The notes beneath the pieces were generated by a model. It searched no databases and had not been told where the DNA came from. It worked only from the letters and a program-made list of their open reading frames with translations. This document shows, in pieces, positions 25,667 through 34,810 of a stretch of DNA of 64,000 nucleotides (position 1 is its first letter; the number at the start of each line of letters is the position of its first letter). A program made the position numbers and the translations under genes. The DNA is from Gammaproteobacteria bacterium UBA7803 (GTDB lineage: Bacteria; Pseudomonadota; Gammaproteobacteria; Pseudomonadales; Azotimanducaceae): positions 62,001 through 126,000 of the forward strand of contig DLCH01000071.1 in NCBI GenBank assembly GCA_002480525.1. Reading direction: 5' to 3'.

Positions 25667-25741
25667 TCTCACCATGACCAGGCAGGAGCGCGCCCGGTCG
25701 GGCAGGCTCCCCCGGCGCAATCCCGGCCCGGCCCATGCCCT

Positions 25742-25822
25742 GTGGGCGCGCTCTCCAGAGCGCGATTGCCGGGCTGCCGAGGTCCCATCGAAAGCCGATC
25801 GCGCTCTGGAGAGCGCTCCTAC
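25742..25822. repeat. Inverted pair of REP-like palindromes
   Basis: The left copy GTGGGCGCGCTCTCCAGAGC... is at 25742-25767 and the right copy, in reverse orientation, at 25797-25822 (complement GTAGGAGCGCTCTCCAGAGC). Each is a palindrome with a GTGG or GTAG head, and the pair forms a BIME-like unit of 81 bp between the plus-strand hydrolase and the minus-strand NnrU gene. The surrounding gap 25667-25839 holds nothing else recognisable. Confidence 0.85.
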
Positions 25823-25839
25823 ATGGGGGGATGGGGAGT

Positions 25840-26526
25840 TCAGCCGATTCTGACGCCGGCGAGCCAGGGGTGGGCGAGGTACAGCAGAACGTAGCCCACC
25901 AGCCCCACCAGCACCGGCGCGATCAGCTCCCGCAGCACCAGCCGGTTGCGGCCGGCCAGGATGGCGCCGAAGGGCACGTTGGAGGTGGCGTCGGCATAGG
26001 GGGTCCAGTCGTCGCCGAGCTTCTTCGCCTTCTTGCGGTCGATCAGGCGGCTGCCGGCGAGGCCGAGCACCAGGAAGGTGCCGAAGAACACCACCGACAC
26101 CCGGTCGCCGTTGGCGGCGAGGTGGGCGGCGGCCCAGAGCACCACGGCCCACTGGAACGGATGCCGGGTGATGCGCGTCAGGCCCCGGGCGAGGTCGCCG
26201 CCTTCACCCCGGCGCAGCGTGTCCTCCATGCCCACCACGGTCGGGTTGCGCGCCATGAAGCCGCCGAGCAGCAGGATCGAGGCCACCGGCATGACGAGCT
26301 TCGGCACCATGTAGAGCTCCGGGCTCGGCAGCCAGAAGTAGTCGTAGCGGGGCAGCGCGCCGTACATCCAGATCAGATAGCCCAGGGTGGCGAAGGCCAC
26401 CAGCGAGTAGACGATCAGATAGCCCCGCTCGCCCAGGGCGGCGACCAGACGGTCCCGCAGCGCCGTGCTGCTGATGCCGAGGTGCGTGCCGAGGAACAGC
26501 ACGGACGCGAGAAGCATTGGCCACAT
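25840..26526 (-). CDS. NnrU-family integral membrane protein
   Basis: 228 residues from ATG 26526, with about six membrane helices. Hallmarks are the N-terminal FLGTHLGISSTALRDRLV and the central LTRITRHPFQWAVVLWAAAH, close to the isoprenylcysteine-methyltransferase-like fold of the NnrU/ICMT group. NnrU was named in denitrifiers; its function is unclear and no denitrification genes are near. It is convergent with the alpha/beta hydrolase across the REP pair and divergent from the SDR operon. Confidence 0.85.
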   Translation of the reverse strand: MWPMLLASVLFLGTHLGISSTALRDRLVAALGERGYLIVYSLVAFATLGYLIWMYGALPRYDYFWLPSPELYMVPKLVMPVASILLLGGFMARNPTVVGMEDTLRRGEGGDLARGLTRITRHPFQWAVVLWAAAHLAANGDRVSVVFFGTFLVLGLAGSRLIDRKKAKKLGDDWTPYADATSNVPFGAILAGRNRLVLRELIAPVLVGLVGYVLLYLAHPWLAGVRIG

Positions 26527-26663
26527 GATTCCACTCCGCCACCGGGTGCGGCCCATGATAGCCCGAAGCGCCAGGCTTGCAGCCCTTCCGCCTTTGACGC
26601 ATCTTGGACGGCTGACATCGATCCGGAGCCGCGCGGGCGGCGAGACCACTGGGGAGGGGAAAC

Positions 26664-27533
26664 ATGAAGGATGTGGCAGGCAGAACCGCCTTCGTCACCG
26701 GCGGCGCCAGCGGCATGGGCCTGGCCATGGTTCGGTCGTTCGCCGCGGCGGGCATGAACGTGGCGGTGGCGGACATCGAGCAGCAGGCCCTGGACCGGGT
26801 GGCCGCCGAGTTCGCGGGCAGCAACGGCGCCGTCATCACGATCCAGCTCGACGTCACGGACCGGGCCGCCATGGAGCGGGCCGCCGAGGCCACCGAACAG
26901 GCCTTCGGCAACGTCCACGTGGTCTGCAACAACGCCGGCGTGGCGGTCGGCGGCAACGTCGACGAGATGAGCTACGCCGACTGGGACTGGGTGCTCGGGG
27001 TCAACGTCGACGGCGTGGTCAACGGCGTGCAGACCTTCACCCGGCGCATCGAGGCCCACGGCGAGGGCGGCCACTTCGTCAACACGGCCTCCATGGCCGG
27101 ACACATCGCGGTCCCGGGCCTGTCCGTGTACACCGCCTCGAAGTTCGCCGTGGTCGGGCTGTCGGAGGTCATGCGCAACGACCTGGCGGCCAAGGGCATC
27201 GGCGTGTCCGTGCTGTGCCCGGGCGTGGTGCGGACCAACATCTTCGATTCCGGCCGCAACCGCCCGGAGGACCTCGCCGCCGAGACCGACACCGCCGCCG
27301 CGCTGCTGCGCGGCGAGGGCGATCAGGCCGAGCAGGAAGCCCGCATGGCGCAGATTCTGGCCGGGGCCCTGGACGCCGACGTGGTCGGCGACATGGTGCT
27401 GCACGCCATCCAGAACGACGAGTTCTACATCTTCACCCATCCGGAGATCGCCGAGATCACCAACGCCCGGTATCAGGACATGCAGGCCGCCTTCGCGCGC
27501 TGGACCGAGTACCGCAAGACCCAGGGAGTGTGA
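26664..27533 (+). CDS. Short-chain dehydrogenase/reductase
   Basis: 289 residues from ATG 26664, preceded by GGGGAGGGG. The cofactor motif TGGASGMG is at residues 13-20, DVTD near 66, NNAGV near 92, and the active-site YTASK near 156 with an upstream catalytic serine. It belongs to classical SDRs that oxidise or reduce hydroxy or keto groups using NAD(P)(H). VADIEQQ after beta-2 (acidic residue) suggests NAD preference. It precedes a second SDR by 1 bp and the two are surely co-transcribed. Confidence 0.93.
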   Translation: MKDVAGRTAFVTGGASGMGLAMVRSFAAAGMNVAVADIEQQALDRVAAEFAGSNGAVITIQLDVTDRAAMERAAEATEQAFGNVHVVCNNAGVAVGGNVDEMSYADWDWVLGVNVDGVVNGVQTFTRRIEAHGEGGHFVNTASMAGHIAVPGLSVYTASKFAVVGLSEVMRNDLAAKGIGVSVLCPGVVRTNIFDSGRNRPEDLAAETDTAAALLRGEGDQAEQEARMAQILAGALDADVVGDMVLHAIQNDEFYIFTHPEIAEITNARYQDMQAAFARWTEYRKTQGV

Positions 27534-27534
27534 C

Positions 27535-28362
27535 ATGAGCGCAGGCAACGGCCGGCTGGCCGGCAGAACCGCACTGATCACCGGAGCCGCCCGCGGCCTC
27601 GGTGCCCGCATCGCGAAGCGCATGAGCGAGGAAGGCGCGCGGGTGGTCATCAACGACCTCAGCCTGGCCGCGGCCCGGTCCACCGCCGACGAGCTCGGCG
27701 GCGAGGCCGTGGCCTGCGACGTCAGCGACTCCGCCGCGGTGGCCTCCATGTTCGAGGAAGCGGTATCGCTGGTGGGCGACCTGGACATCCTGGTGTGCAA
27801 CGCCGGCATCAGCGGCATCGAAGGCGACAACGCGGCCCGCCAGCGCATCGCCGAGCGGGCCGAGGCGCTGGCCCGGGGCGAACAGCCGGAGGACTCGCTG
27901 GACGGCGGCATCGCCGGCGTCACCGACGAGCAGTGGCGGCGCATGCTGGCCGTGCACATGGACGGCACCTTCTACTGCTGCCGGGAGGCGGTGAAGCTGA
28001 TGCGGCCGCGCAACCGCGGCAGCATCATCACCATGGGCAGCATCATGGGCACCTTCGGCCGCGGCGGCGGCACCGCCTACTGCGCCGCCAAGGCCGGCAT
28101 CCTCGGCTTCACCCGGGCGCTGGCCCACGAGGTCGCCGCCTACGACGTGCGGGTCAACGCCATCGCGCCGGGCTGGATCCGCACCGACATGACCGACCCG
28201 CTGAAGCCGCTGCACCCGATGCTCGAGATGCAGACGCCCATGGGCCGGATCGGCGAGCCCGACGACATCGCCTGGGCCGCGGTCTATCTGGCCAGCGACG
28301 AGGCGAAGTTCGTCACCGGCCAGACCCTGTCGCCCAACGGCGGGTGGTACATGAGCCAGTAG
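27535..28362 (+). CDS. Short-chain dehydrogenase/reductase
   Basis: 275 residues. The cofactor motif TGAARGLG is at residues 16-23, the acidic residue following beta-2 is in INDLSL (NAD-type), CNAGISG is near 89, the catalytic serine is in MGSIMGTFG and the active-site YCAAK near 182. The C-terminus GQTLSPNGGWYMSQ is typical of FabG-like SDRs. An insertion (about residues 98-125, ARQRIAERAEALARGEQPED) between beta-4 and the helix is longer than usual. It is second in the SDR pair; the reaction is not identifiable. Confidence 0.93.
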   Translation: MSAGNGRLAGRTALITGAARGLGARIAKRMSEEGARVVINDLSLAAARSTADELGGEAVACDVSDSAAVASMFEEAVSLVGDLDILVCNAGISGIEGDNAARQRIAERAEALARGEQPEDSLDGGIAGVTDEQWRRMLAVHMDGTFYCCREAVKLMRPRNRGSIITMGSIMGTFGRGGGTAYCAAKAGILGFTRALAHEVAAYDVRVNAIAPGWIRTDMTDPLKPLHPMLEMQTPMGRIGEPDDIAWAAVYLASDEAKFVTGQTLSPNGGWYMSQ

Positions 28363-28767
28363 TCACAGGGCGCGGGCGCGCTCCGTGTTCAGGGTCGAGA
28401 GCTGCTCGTTCAGCGTCCAGTAGTCGTACAGCAGACCGATGCCGAACAGCCCCAGGGTGAACAGGTACAGCAGCCCGGTGAACACCTTGCCCATGTAGAG
28501 GCGGTGCAGGCCGAACACGCCGGTGAAGGTGAGCAGCGCCCAGGCGACGGTGTAGTTCTTGTCGCCGGCGATGTAGCGGCGATCCGCCTGGGCCTCGAGC
28601 CGGGGCATCAGGAACAGGTCGACGATCCAGCCGATCAGGAACAGCCCCAGGGTGAAGAAGTAGATGGTGCCGCTCACCGGCCGGCCGAAGTAGAACCGGT
28701 GGGCGCCGAGGAAACCGAAGATCCACAGCAGATAGCCGATGGCGAGCTCGTGGGTGTCGTCGTCCAT
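28363..28767 (-). CDS. TM2-domain membrane protein
   Basis: 134 residues with two TM2-like repeats. The first is AIGYLLWIFGFLGAHRFYFG...LFLIGWIVDLF and the second AWALLTFTGVFGLHRLYMGK...LGLFGIGLLYDY, each a GxHRFY/HRLY turn between helices. Such proteins are small inner-membrane proteins of unknown function. The stop codon touches the stop of the upstream-facing SDR gene: convergent with zero spacing. Confidence 0.88.
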   Translation of the reverse strand: MDDDTHELAIGYLLWIFGFLGAHRFYFGRPVSGTIYFFTLGLFLIGWIVDLFLMPRLEAQADRRYIAGDKNYTVAWALLTFTGVFGLHRLYMGKVFTGLLYLFTLGLFGIGLLYDYWTLNEQLSTLNTERARAL

Positions 28768-28873
28768 GGGGGATCCCGTGCGATGGCTTCGCCGGACAGG
28801 GTACCCTAACCGAACCCGCGACCGCGCCGCCGACGCCCGTCGCCGATCCCATCACACGAGCCAGGAGACCCCA

Positions 28874-29806
28874 GTGAGCGACTTTCCGGAACCCCGATTC
28901 ATCGACGTCAACGGCGTGACCCTGGAGGTCTTCACCGCCGGCGACCCGGCCGGCGAGCCGCTGGTGCTGTGTCACGGCTGGCCGGAGCTGGCCTACTCCT
29001 GGCGCCATCAGGTGCCCGCGCTGGCGGCCGCCGGCTACCACGTGATCGCGCCCAATCAGCGGGGCTACGGCCGCTCGAGCCGCCCGGAGACGGTCACCGA
29101 CTACGACATCGAGCACCTGTGCGGCGACCTGGCCGCCCTGCTCGATCACTTCGGCCATGACGATGCGATCTTCGTCGGCCACGACTGGGGCGCCATCGTC
29201 GTCTGGAACATGGCCATGCTGCATCCCGGGCGGGTGCGCGCGCTCGCGAACCTGAGCGTGCCGTTCCTGATCCGCGGCCCGAAGGACTGGGTGACGTTCT
29301 GGGAGGAGCAGCTCGGCGGCGATTTCTACATCGTCCACTTCAACCGCCAGCCGGGCGTGGCGGACCGGGTGTTCGACGAGCACGCGGAGAACTTCCTGCG
29401 CAACCTCTACCGCACCCGGCAGTGGGAGCACGCGCCGCCGGACCTCGGCCCCGGCATGCCGCTGATCAACATGGCCACCGCCCCGGAGCTGCCCGGCGAG
29501 CGCCTCATGAGCGACGCCGAGCTGGCCGTGTTCGTGGACGCGTTCCGCCATTCCGGCTTCACCGGCGGCATCAACTGGTACCGGAATTTCAGCCGCAACT
29601 GGAAACTGCTCGCCGACGTGCCCCAGCGGGTGACCCAGCCGGCGCTGATGATCTACGGCCGCTACGACATGGTGCCGCCGAACCCGGAGCTGGCGACCTA
29701 CGTGCCGAACGTGGAGACCCACACCCTCGACTGCGGCCACTGGATCCAGCAGGAACGCCCGGAGGAGACCACCCGGCTGCTGCTGGACTGGCTGAACCGC
29801 CTCTGA
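28874..29806 (+). CDS. Epoxide hydrolase-like alpha/beta hydrolase
   Basis: 310 residues from GTG 28874, with CAGGAG 8 bp upstream. HGWPELAYSWRHQ holds the oxyanion HGxP, FVGHDWGAIVVW carries an aspartate nucleophile (near 104), and CGHWIQQERP carries the catalytic histidine. The aspartate nucleophile in HDWG separates soluble epoxide hydrolases and haloalkane dehalogenases from esterases; the HGWP loop favours epoxide hydrolase. The cap-domain tyrosines that activate the epoxide would be INWYRNF and one other. The physiological substrate is unknown. Confidence 0.9.
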   Translation: MSDFPEPRFIDVNGVTLEVFTAGDPAGEPLVLCHGWPELAYSWRHQVPALAAAGYHVIAPNQRGYGRSSRPETVTDYDIEHLCGDLAALLDHFGHDDAIFVGHDWGAIVVWNMAMLHPGRVRALANLSVPFLIRGPKDWVTFWEEQLGGDFYIVHFNRQPGVADRVFDEHAENFLRNLYRTRQWEHAPPDLGPGMPLINMATAPELPGERLMSDAELAVFVDAFRHSGFTGGINWYRNFSRNWKLLADVPQRVTQPALMIYGRYDMVPPNPELATYVPNVETHTLDCGHWIQQERPEETTRLLLDWLNRL

Positions 29807-29843
29807 GCGGGCGCCGCCCCGCCGGTCGCGCCGGGGCGGCGGT

Positions 29844-30257
29844 TCAGAACGCCGCCACCAGCGCCCCCACCAGGCCGCCCAGCACCAGAGCGAGGTTGGC
29901 GAGCATGCCGACCAGAAAGCCCGGGCCGCGGGTCGCCGGATCGCGCACGTAGGCGCGGAAGTACATGGCGCGGCCGATCAGGAACGCCACCCCGGCCGTC
30001 GCGGCATACAGCTCGTGCACGTAGTAGCCGGCGGCGAACAGGGCCGGCAGAAACACTATGAGCTGCTCCAGGGTGTTGTAGTGGGCCCGGTAGACCCGCT
30101 CGAACTGCGGGTCGCCGGTGACCGCCGGCGCCTTCAGACCGGAGCGCACCCGGGCGCGGCCGACCTCGACGCCGAAGTACAGGTACTCGACCAGCGCCAG
30201 CATGGCGATGGCGACAACCGCCGACATGTCCGTTTCCACCAGGCCCGTCTCCATCAT
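29844..30257 (-). CDS. MAPEG-family membrane protein
   Basis: 137 residues with four predicted membrane helices. The family signature is FERVYRAHYNTLEQLIVFLP near residues 52-71, followed by FLIGRAMYFRAYVRDPATRG. MAPEG proteins are glutathione-dependent transferases or isomerases of membrane-soluble compounds. Start is the first of two tandem ATGs at 30257. The gene is convergent with the epoxide hydrolase gene and 14 bp downstream of the PaaI thioesterase gene. Confidence 0.9.
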   Translation of the reverse strand: MMETGLVETDMSAVVAIAMLALVEYLYFGVEVGRARVRSGLKAPAVTGDPQFERVYRAHYNTLEQLIVFLPALFAAGYYVHELYAATAGVAFLIGRAMYFRAYVRDPATRGPGFLVGMLANLALVLGGLVGALVAAF

Positions 30258-30270
30258 TCCCGTGACTCCC

Positions 30271-30723
30271 TCATTCTCCTGCCTCCGCTGCCCGCAGCAT
30301 GAACGAGCCCGTGGCCTCGGCCACCACCTCGTCGTTGTCCTGGCGGATCACCTTGCCTTCCATCACCGCCAGGCGGCCCTTGCGCCGGACGCAGCGGCCC
30401 TCGAGCCGGACCGGCGTGCCGGTGGGCAGGTGCGCCCGGTAGCGGACGTCGGCCCGGGCCGTGAACGCCTGCTCGCCCTGCAGCCACAGCCAGTTCGCCA
30501 TGACGTCGTCGAGAAGGCTGAACAGCAGGCCGCCGTGGGTGACCCGGTCGTAACCGCGGTGCTCGGTGAGCGGGGTGAACTCCCCCCGGCAGACGCCGTC
30601 CTCCAGGCGGAAGCGGACCTTCAGCCCGATGGGATTGTCCGGCCCGCAGACGAAGCAGCCGTTGGCGCCCGCCGCCAGCCGCGCTGCGCGGGACCCGGGG
30701 TCCTGGTTCTCTCGACTTTCCAT
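30271..30723 (-). CDS. PaaI-type hotdog-fold thioesterase
   Basis: 150 residues. GCFVCGPDNPIGLKVRF opens the domain and HRGYDRVTHGGLLFSLLDDV near residues 55-75 is the hotdog helix with the HGG turn and catalytic acidic residue typical of acyl-CoA thioesterases of the PaaI/YiiD class. The acyl substrate is unknown. The start ATG at 30723 lies within about 45 bp of the divergent Nudix gene start, so the two promoters must overlap the coding starts or be very compact. Confidence 0.9.
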   Translation of the reverse strand: MESRENQDPGSRAARLAAGANGCFVCGPDNPIGLKVRFRLEDGVCRGEFTPLTEHRGYDRVTHGGLLFSLLDDVMANWLWLQGEQAFTARADVRYRAHLPTGTPVRLEGRCVRRKGRLAVMEGKVIRQDNDEVVAEATGSFMLRAAEAGE

Positions 30724-30767
30724 TCGGTTCCGTGCACTGTTTTTCGTTTCGCCATGATATCGAAGTC

Positions 30768-31382
30768 GTGCACGACTTGAGTTTCATCCGTCGCCGCCTC
30801 GCCGAGCAGGCGGCGCCAGAGCCGCGGACGGCCCCCGGCACCCGCCAGGCCGCCGTGGCCATCATCCTGCGCCCGGACGTCGCCGGCGGCGAGGGCTCCG
30901 ACGTGCTGTTCATCAAGCGGGCCGAGAAGGCCGGCGACCCGTGGTCGGGCCACATGGCGTTCCCCGGCGGCCATCGGGAACCCGCGGACCCGGACCTGCG
31001 CGCCGCGGCCATGCGCGAGACCCTGGAGGAGATCGGCCTCGATCTCGGCGGCGCGGACTATCTCGGCGCCGTCGCCCATCAGGTGGCGAGCCCCCGGGGC
31101 CGCCCGCTGAACATGATCATCTCGCCCCACGTGTTCGCCATCGAGGGCGACCCGCGGTTCACTCCCAACTACGAGGTGGCCGAGGTGCTGTGGTGCCCGC
31201 TGGCCAGGCTGGCGGACAACGGCTGGCACGACACCGAGACCCGCCCCATGGCCGGCCGGCCGACGGTGTTCAACGGCTATCGGCTGGCGGCCGGCCACTT
31301 CGTGTGGGGCCTCACCTACCGCATGCTGAAGACCTTCTTCACCACCCTCGATCCGGACTGGCAGCCGCCGCCGGAGCGGTAG
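30768..31382 (+). CDS. Nudix CoA pyrophosphatase
   Basis: 204 residues from GTG 30768; an in-frame ATG at 30732 is only 9 bp from the divergent start and seems too early. The Nudix box runs from GGHREPADPDLRAAAMRETL into EEIGL (near residues 65-90), and the preceding RPDVAGGEGSDVLFIKRAEK plus AVAHQVASPRGRPLNMIISP match the CoA pyrophosphatase (NudL/YeaB) subfamily. It hydrolyses CoA or its derivatives to 4'-phosphopantetheine and ADP. It is convergent with the Hsp70-like gene. Confidence 0.88.
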   Translation: MHDLSFIRRRLAEQAAPEPRTAPGTRQAAVAIILRPDVAGGEGSDVLFIKRAEKAGDPWSGHMAFPGGHREPADPDLRAAAMRETLEEIGLDLGGADYLGAVAHQVASPRGRPLNMIISPHVFAIEGDPRFTPNYEVAEVLWCPLARLADNGWHDTETRPMAGRPTVFNGYRLAAGHFVWGLTYRMLKTFFTTLDPDWQPPPER

Positions 31383-31403
31383 CGCCGTCCGGACGCGCGC
31401 GGC

Positions 31404-32828
31404 TCAGGGGGCATCGTCGCCGGCGCTGTACTCCAGGCGGTGGAAATCGGCGATGGCGAGCCCGGCCGCGACGCTGGTGAACGGGTCGTGATCGACCACC
31501 CGGCCCGGAAAGCGCTCGTCGAGCAGGTCCCGGACCGCGGGAATGAGGCTCGATCCGCCGGTGCGCAGCACCACGTCCACCGCATCGAAAGCGAGCCCGG
31601 CCCGCGCCAGCGTCGCGTCGAGGGCGTCTCCGACCTGGCCCAGCAGATCGGCGATCAACGCCTCGAACCCGGCGCGGGTCAGACGGATCTCGACGTCGAG
31701 CTCCGGCAGGTCCAGCACCGCCTCGGGCTGGTCGGACAGCCGCGCCTTGAAGTCCTTGATCTCCTGGAAGACCTGATAGCTCAGATTGCGCTGGATCAGC
31801 TCGTTCAGGCGGCGGAACTTCTCGGCGCCCGGGCCGCCCTGGGCGAGACGTTCCTGGACCGGCGCGGTGTAGCGGTTCTGGTTGAGGGTGTAGGTGACGG
31901 CCCAGTTCAGCAGCCGGTCCTCGTAGTCCTCGAAGGGAAACTCGGTCTCGATCTCCCGGTCCATGCCGCGCCGGCGCCAGCGCTCGCCCTTGCCGAGCAG
32001 GGGAAACAGCAGCTCCCGGAACAGCCGCTGGTCGATGTGGTCGCCCCCCAGCGCGATGCCGTAGGTGGTGACCACCTCGAAGGCGCTGGCCCGGGTCTCC
32101 CCGGGCGGCCGCCGCAGCACGCAGAAATCCAGCGTGCCCCCGCCGAAATCCAGGGTCAGCACCGTGTCGCCGGCGAACTGCGGGTTGGCCGTCAGATAGC
32201 TCATGGCGGCGGCGATGGGTTCCGGATAGAGGTGCTGGGTGCGGATGCCGGCGTACTTGTAGGCCTCGCACAGGCGGGTCAGGGCGGTCTGGTTGCGGAA
32301 CGTCTCGCGTCCCTCGAAGGTCACCGGATGGCCGAGGTGCGCCTCGCTGCAGGGTTTGACGTGAACCTCCAGCGCCTGGCGGATGCGCAGCAGGATCGGC
32401 GTGATCAGCGCCACCAGCCGGAACGGGTGGTCGAACACCATCAGCCGCCGCACCCGGCTGTCACCGAGCAGCCGCTTGGTGCCGCGGAACAGCCGCCCCT
32501 GCAGGCCGCTGTCCACCAGCGGCGCGCCGTAGATCTTCTGGGTGGCGGTCTCCACCGGCGCGGGATTCTCCGAATCGCCGTGCTCGACGAAGGCGCTGGT
32601 CTCGGCCACGACCTCCGGAATCATCTCGACGGTGCGGCCGCTGTTGTCCTCGATGTAGCGGTCGATGGCGGCCTGCCCGGTGAGGCTCTTGAGCTGGCGG
32701 TCGATGTAGGTGGCGGAGGGCATGATCGCCTGTCCGTCCTCGAGCTCCACCAGTATCACCCGCTCGCCGTCGTACACCGCAGCGGCGGAATTGGTGGTGC
32801 CGAAATCGATGCCGACTCCCAGGCGCAC
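31404..32828 (-). CDS. YegD-like Hsp70-family protein without substrate domain
   Basis: 474 residues starting at GTG 32828. It has the Hsp70 ATPase signatures: phosphate-1 GVGIDFGTTNSAAAV, phosphate-2 VLTLDFGGGTLDFCV and adenosine motif VLRTGGSSLIPAVRDLL. The chain ends soon after the nucleotide-binding domain, so the peptide-binding and lid domains of DnaK are absent, as in YegD. It probably acts as an actin/Hsp70-type ATPase of unknown partner. It begins 3 bp after the CoA-transferase gene stop, so the two are in one transcript. Confidence 0.9.
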   Translation of the reverse strand: MRLGVGIDFGTTNSAAAVYDGERVILVELEDGQAIMPSATYIDRQLKSLTGQAAIDRYIEDNSGRTVEMIPEVVAETSAFVEHGDSENPAPVETATQKIYGAPLVDSGLQGRLFRGTKRLLGDSRVRRLMVFDHPFRLVALITPILLRIRQALEVHVKPCSEAHLGHPVTFEGRETFRNQTALTRLCEAYKYAGIRTQHLYPEPIAAAMSYLTANPQFAGDTVLTLDFGGGTLDFCVLRRPPGETRASAFEVVTTYGIALGGDHIDQRLFRELLFPLLGKGERWRRRGMDREIETEFPFEDYEDRLLNWAVTYTLNQNRYTAPVQERLAQGGPGAEKFRRLNELIQRNLSYQVFQEIKDFKARLSDQPEAVLDLPELDVEIRLTRAGFEALIADLLGQVGDALDATLARAGLAFDAVDVVLRTGGSSLIPAVRDLLDERFPGRVVDHDPFTSVAAGLAIADFHRLEYSAGDDAP

Positions 32829-32831
32829 GGG

Positions 32832-34022
32832 TCAGACACCCCCGCCGGCAGGCTCTCCCGGGGCCGGCAGCAGAGCCGGCGCGAACCGGTCCAGCAGCGC
32901 CCGGTCCGCCCCGAGCCAGTCCGCCAGCACGTCCTCGTTGTGCTCGCCCTGGCGCGGCGCGCCGCCGCGCACCCGGGCGTCGGCCGCGGAGAACCGGTAG
33001 GGCGACTGGGTGACGCCGCGCTGCCCGCCGGCCCGGTCGTCGACGGTGGTGAAGGTGCCGCGATGGCGCACGGTCGGCAGGTCCAGCGCCCCCGCCGTCG
33101 TGCGCACGTCGCCCCAGGCGATGTTCATCCGGTCCATCGCGTCGATCACCGCGGCGCGGTCGGCGCAGGTTTCCTCGAGAAACCGGCGCGTCGCCCGGCG
33201 GCGGGCGGCGATCTTCTCGGCCAGGCCCGCATCGGCCGGGGTCGGGTCCGTCACGCCCATCACCTCGGTGAGCTGGCGCCACAGGAACCGGAAGTCGCCG
33301 GCGATGACGATGGGGCCGGCGGCGGAGCCCCACACCTCGCTGGGCATGTTCTTCAGATCGTAGGAATCGTCCAGGGCGAAATGCACGTGATCGTCGGTCA
33401 CGAGGGTCGCGTCGATCATCGCCATGTCGATGTGCTGGCCCACGCCGGTGCGGCCGCGCAGGTGCAGCGCCGCGAGCACCGCCACCAGGCCGTGCAGGGA
33501 GGCGTTGGTGTCGGCCACCGACAGCGACATGTCGACCGGGCGGTTGCCGCCGATCTCCGCCTGGCGCGCCATGATCCCCGATTCGGCGTGGATGATCGGC
33601 GCGTACGCCGCCCGCCGGGACTCGGGCCCGTCGGCGCCGAACCCGGAGATCGACAGCATGACGAGGCCCGGATTGCGGGCGGACAGCACCTCCCAGCCGA
33701 GGCCGAGGCGGCCCATCACGTCGGGCCGGAAGTTCTCGATGAGGATGTCGGCCCGCTCCGCCAGCGCGAGCACCAGCGCGACGCCTTCGGGCCGGCCGAG
33801 GTCGACGCACATGCCGCGCTTGCCGGCGTTCTGCTGATTGAAGTAGCCGGAGATGCCGCCCCGCTCGGCGCCCCACAGCCGGGTGACGTCGCCCGCCGGC
33901 GGCTCGACCTTGACCACGTCCGCGCCGAGGTCGCAGAGCATGCGGCCGGCGAAGGGGCCGGCCAGCACCCGGGACAGGTCGAGCACACGCAGCCCCGCCA
34001 GCGGCGCCTCGCCGCCGCTCAA
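32832..34022 (-). CDS. CaiB/BaiF CoA-transferase family protein
   Basis: 396 residues starting at TTG 34022 (MSGGEAPLAGLRVLDLSRVL fits the family start). Signatures are LAGPFAGRMLCDLGADVVKV, NQQNAGKRGMCVDL and LIENFRPDVMGRLGLG, with the catalytic aspartate in SLSVADTNASLHG near residue 169. Class III transferases move CoA between carboxylic acids through aspartyl-CoA thioester intermediates. Substrates cannot be assigned. It lies upstream of the Hsp70-like gene and downstream of msrA on the same strand. Confidence 0.93.
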   Translation of the reverse strand: MSGGEAPLAGLRVLDLSRVLAGPFAGRMLCDLGADVVKVEPPAGDVTRLWGAERGGISGYFNQQNAGKRGMCVDLGRPEGVALVLALAERADILIENFRPDVMGRLGLGWEVLSARNPGLVMLSISGFGADGPESRRAAYAPIIHAESGIMARQAEIGGNRPVDMSLSVADTNASLHGLVAVLAALHLRGRTGVGQHIDMAMIDATLVTDDHVHFALDDSYDLKNMPSEVWGSAAGPIVIAGDFRFLWRQLTEVMGVTDPTPADAGLAEKIAARRRATRRFLEETCADRAAVIDAMDRMNIAWGDVRTTAGALDLPTVRHRGTFTTVDDRAGGQRGVTQSPYRFSAADARVRGGAPRQGEHNEDVLADWLGADRALLDRFAPALLPAPGEPAGGGV

Positions 34023-34079
34023 GCCTCCTCCCGGCGCGGCTGGCTGAATCCCGTCATGCTGATCCGCGCGCCGGGCCGC

Positions 34080-34733
34080 TCAGTCGGCCCGGACCAGCGG
34101 CTCCACGTTGCAGCCGACGCCGGTGCCGCCGAGACCGCAGTAGCCGTTGGGCACCTTGGCCAGGTACTGCTGATGGAACGACTCGGCGTAGTAGAACTCG
34201 TCCACCGGCGCGATCTCGGTGGTGATCTCGCCGTAGCCGGCTGCCGTCAGCGCCTGCTGGTAGGCGTCCCGGGACCGTTCGGCCTGGGCCCGCTGCTCGT
34301 CGTCGAAGGTGTAGATGGCCGACCGGTACTGGGTGCCCACGTCGTTGCCCTGACGCATTCCCTGGGTCGGATCGTGGGACTCCCAGAACGTCTTCAGCAG
34401 CGCCGGGTAGCCGACCTTCTCCGGGTCGTAGACCACCAGCACCACCTCGGCATGCCCGGTCCGCCCGGAGCAGACCTCCTCGTAGGTGGGATTCGGGGTC
34501 AACCCGCCGGCGTAGCCCACCGCGGTGGTGAACACCCCGAAGGTTTCCCAGAAGCGGCGCTCGGCGCCCCAGAAACAGCCCAGTCCGAACACGGCCTGGC
34601 GGCAGCCGGCCGGAAACGGCCCTTTCAGCGGCGCGCCGGAAACGTAGTGCTCGGCCGGCACCGGCATGCGGGCTTCCCGGCCCGGCAGGGCGCTGCCGGG
34701 CGCCGGCATGCGGAGCTTTTCCTCCAGACCCAT
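34080..34733 (-). CDS. msrA: Peptide-methionine (S)-S-oxide reductase MsrA
   Basis: 217 residues. The catalytic cysteine is C53 in GLGCFWGAERRFW, followed by TTAVGYAGGLTPNPTYEEVC and the substrate-binding SHDPTQGMRQGNDVGTQYRS. C-terminal cysteines in NGYCGLGGTGVGCNVEP can serve as resolving residues, as in the three-cysteine E. coli type. It reduces methionine-S-sulfoxide in oxidised proteins using thioredoxin. It lies divergent from the TPR-like lipoprotein gene. Confidence 0.96.
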   Translation of the reverse strand: MGLEEKLRMPAPGSALPGREARMPVPAEHYVSGAPLKGPFPAGCRQAVFGLGCFWGAERRFWETFGVFTTAVGYAGGLTPNPTYEEVCSGRTGHAEVVLVVYDPEKVGYPALLKTFWESHDPTQGMRQGNDVGTQYRSAIYTFDDEQRAQAERSRDAYQQALTAAGYGEITTEIAPVDEFYYAESFHQQYLAKVPNGYCGLGGTGVGCNVEPLVRAD

Positions 34734-34810
34734 GTCAATACACCATGCATTGCCGATTTCCAGCGATCATACCTTTCACCCTATTCCACACAAGTGCTAT
34801 AAGGCCCGCT

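Noticed and set aside
31440..34802. 1120-codon plus-strand open frame
   Set aside because: It is antisense to the Hsp70-like, CaiB and msrA genes, all of which have intact family motifs; its own translation has none.
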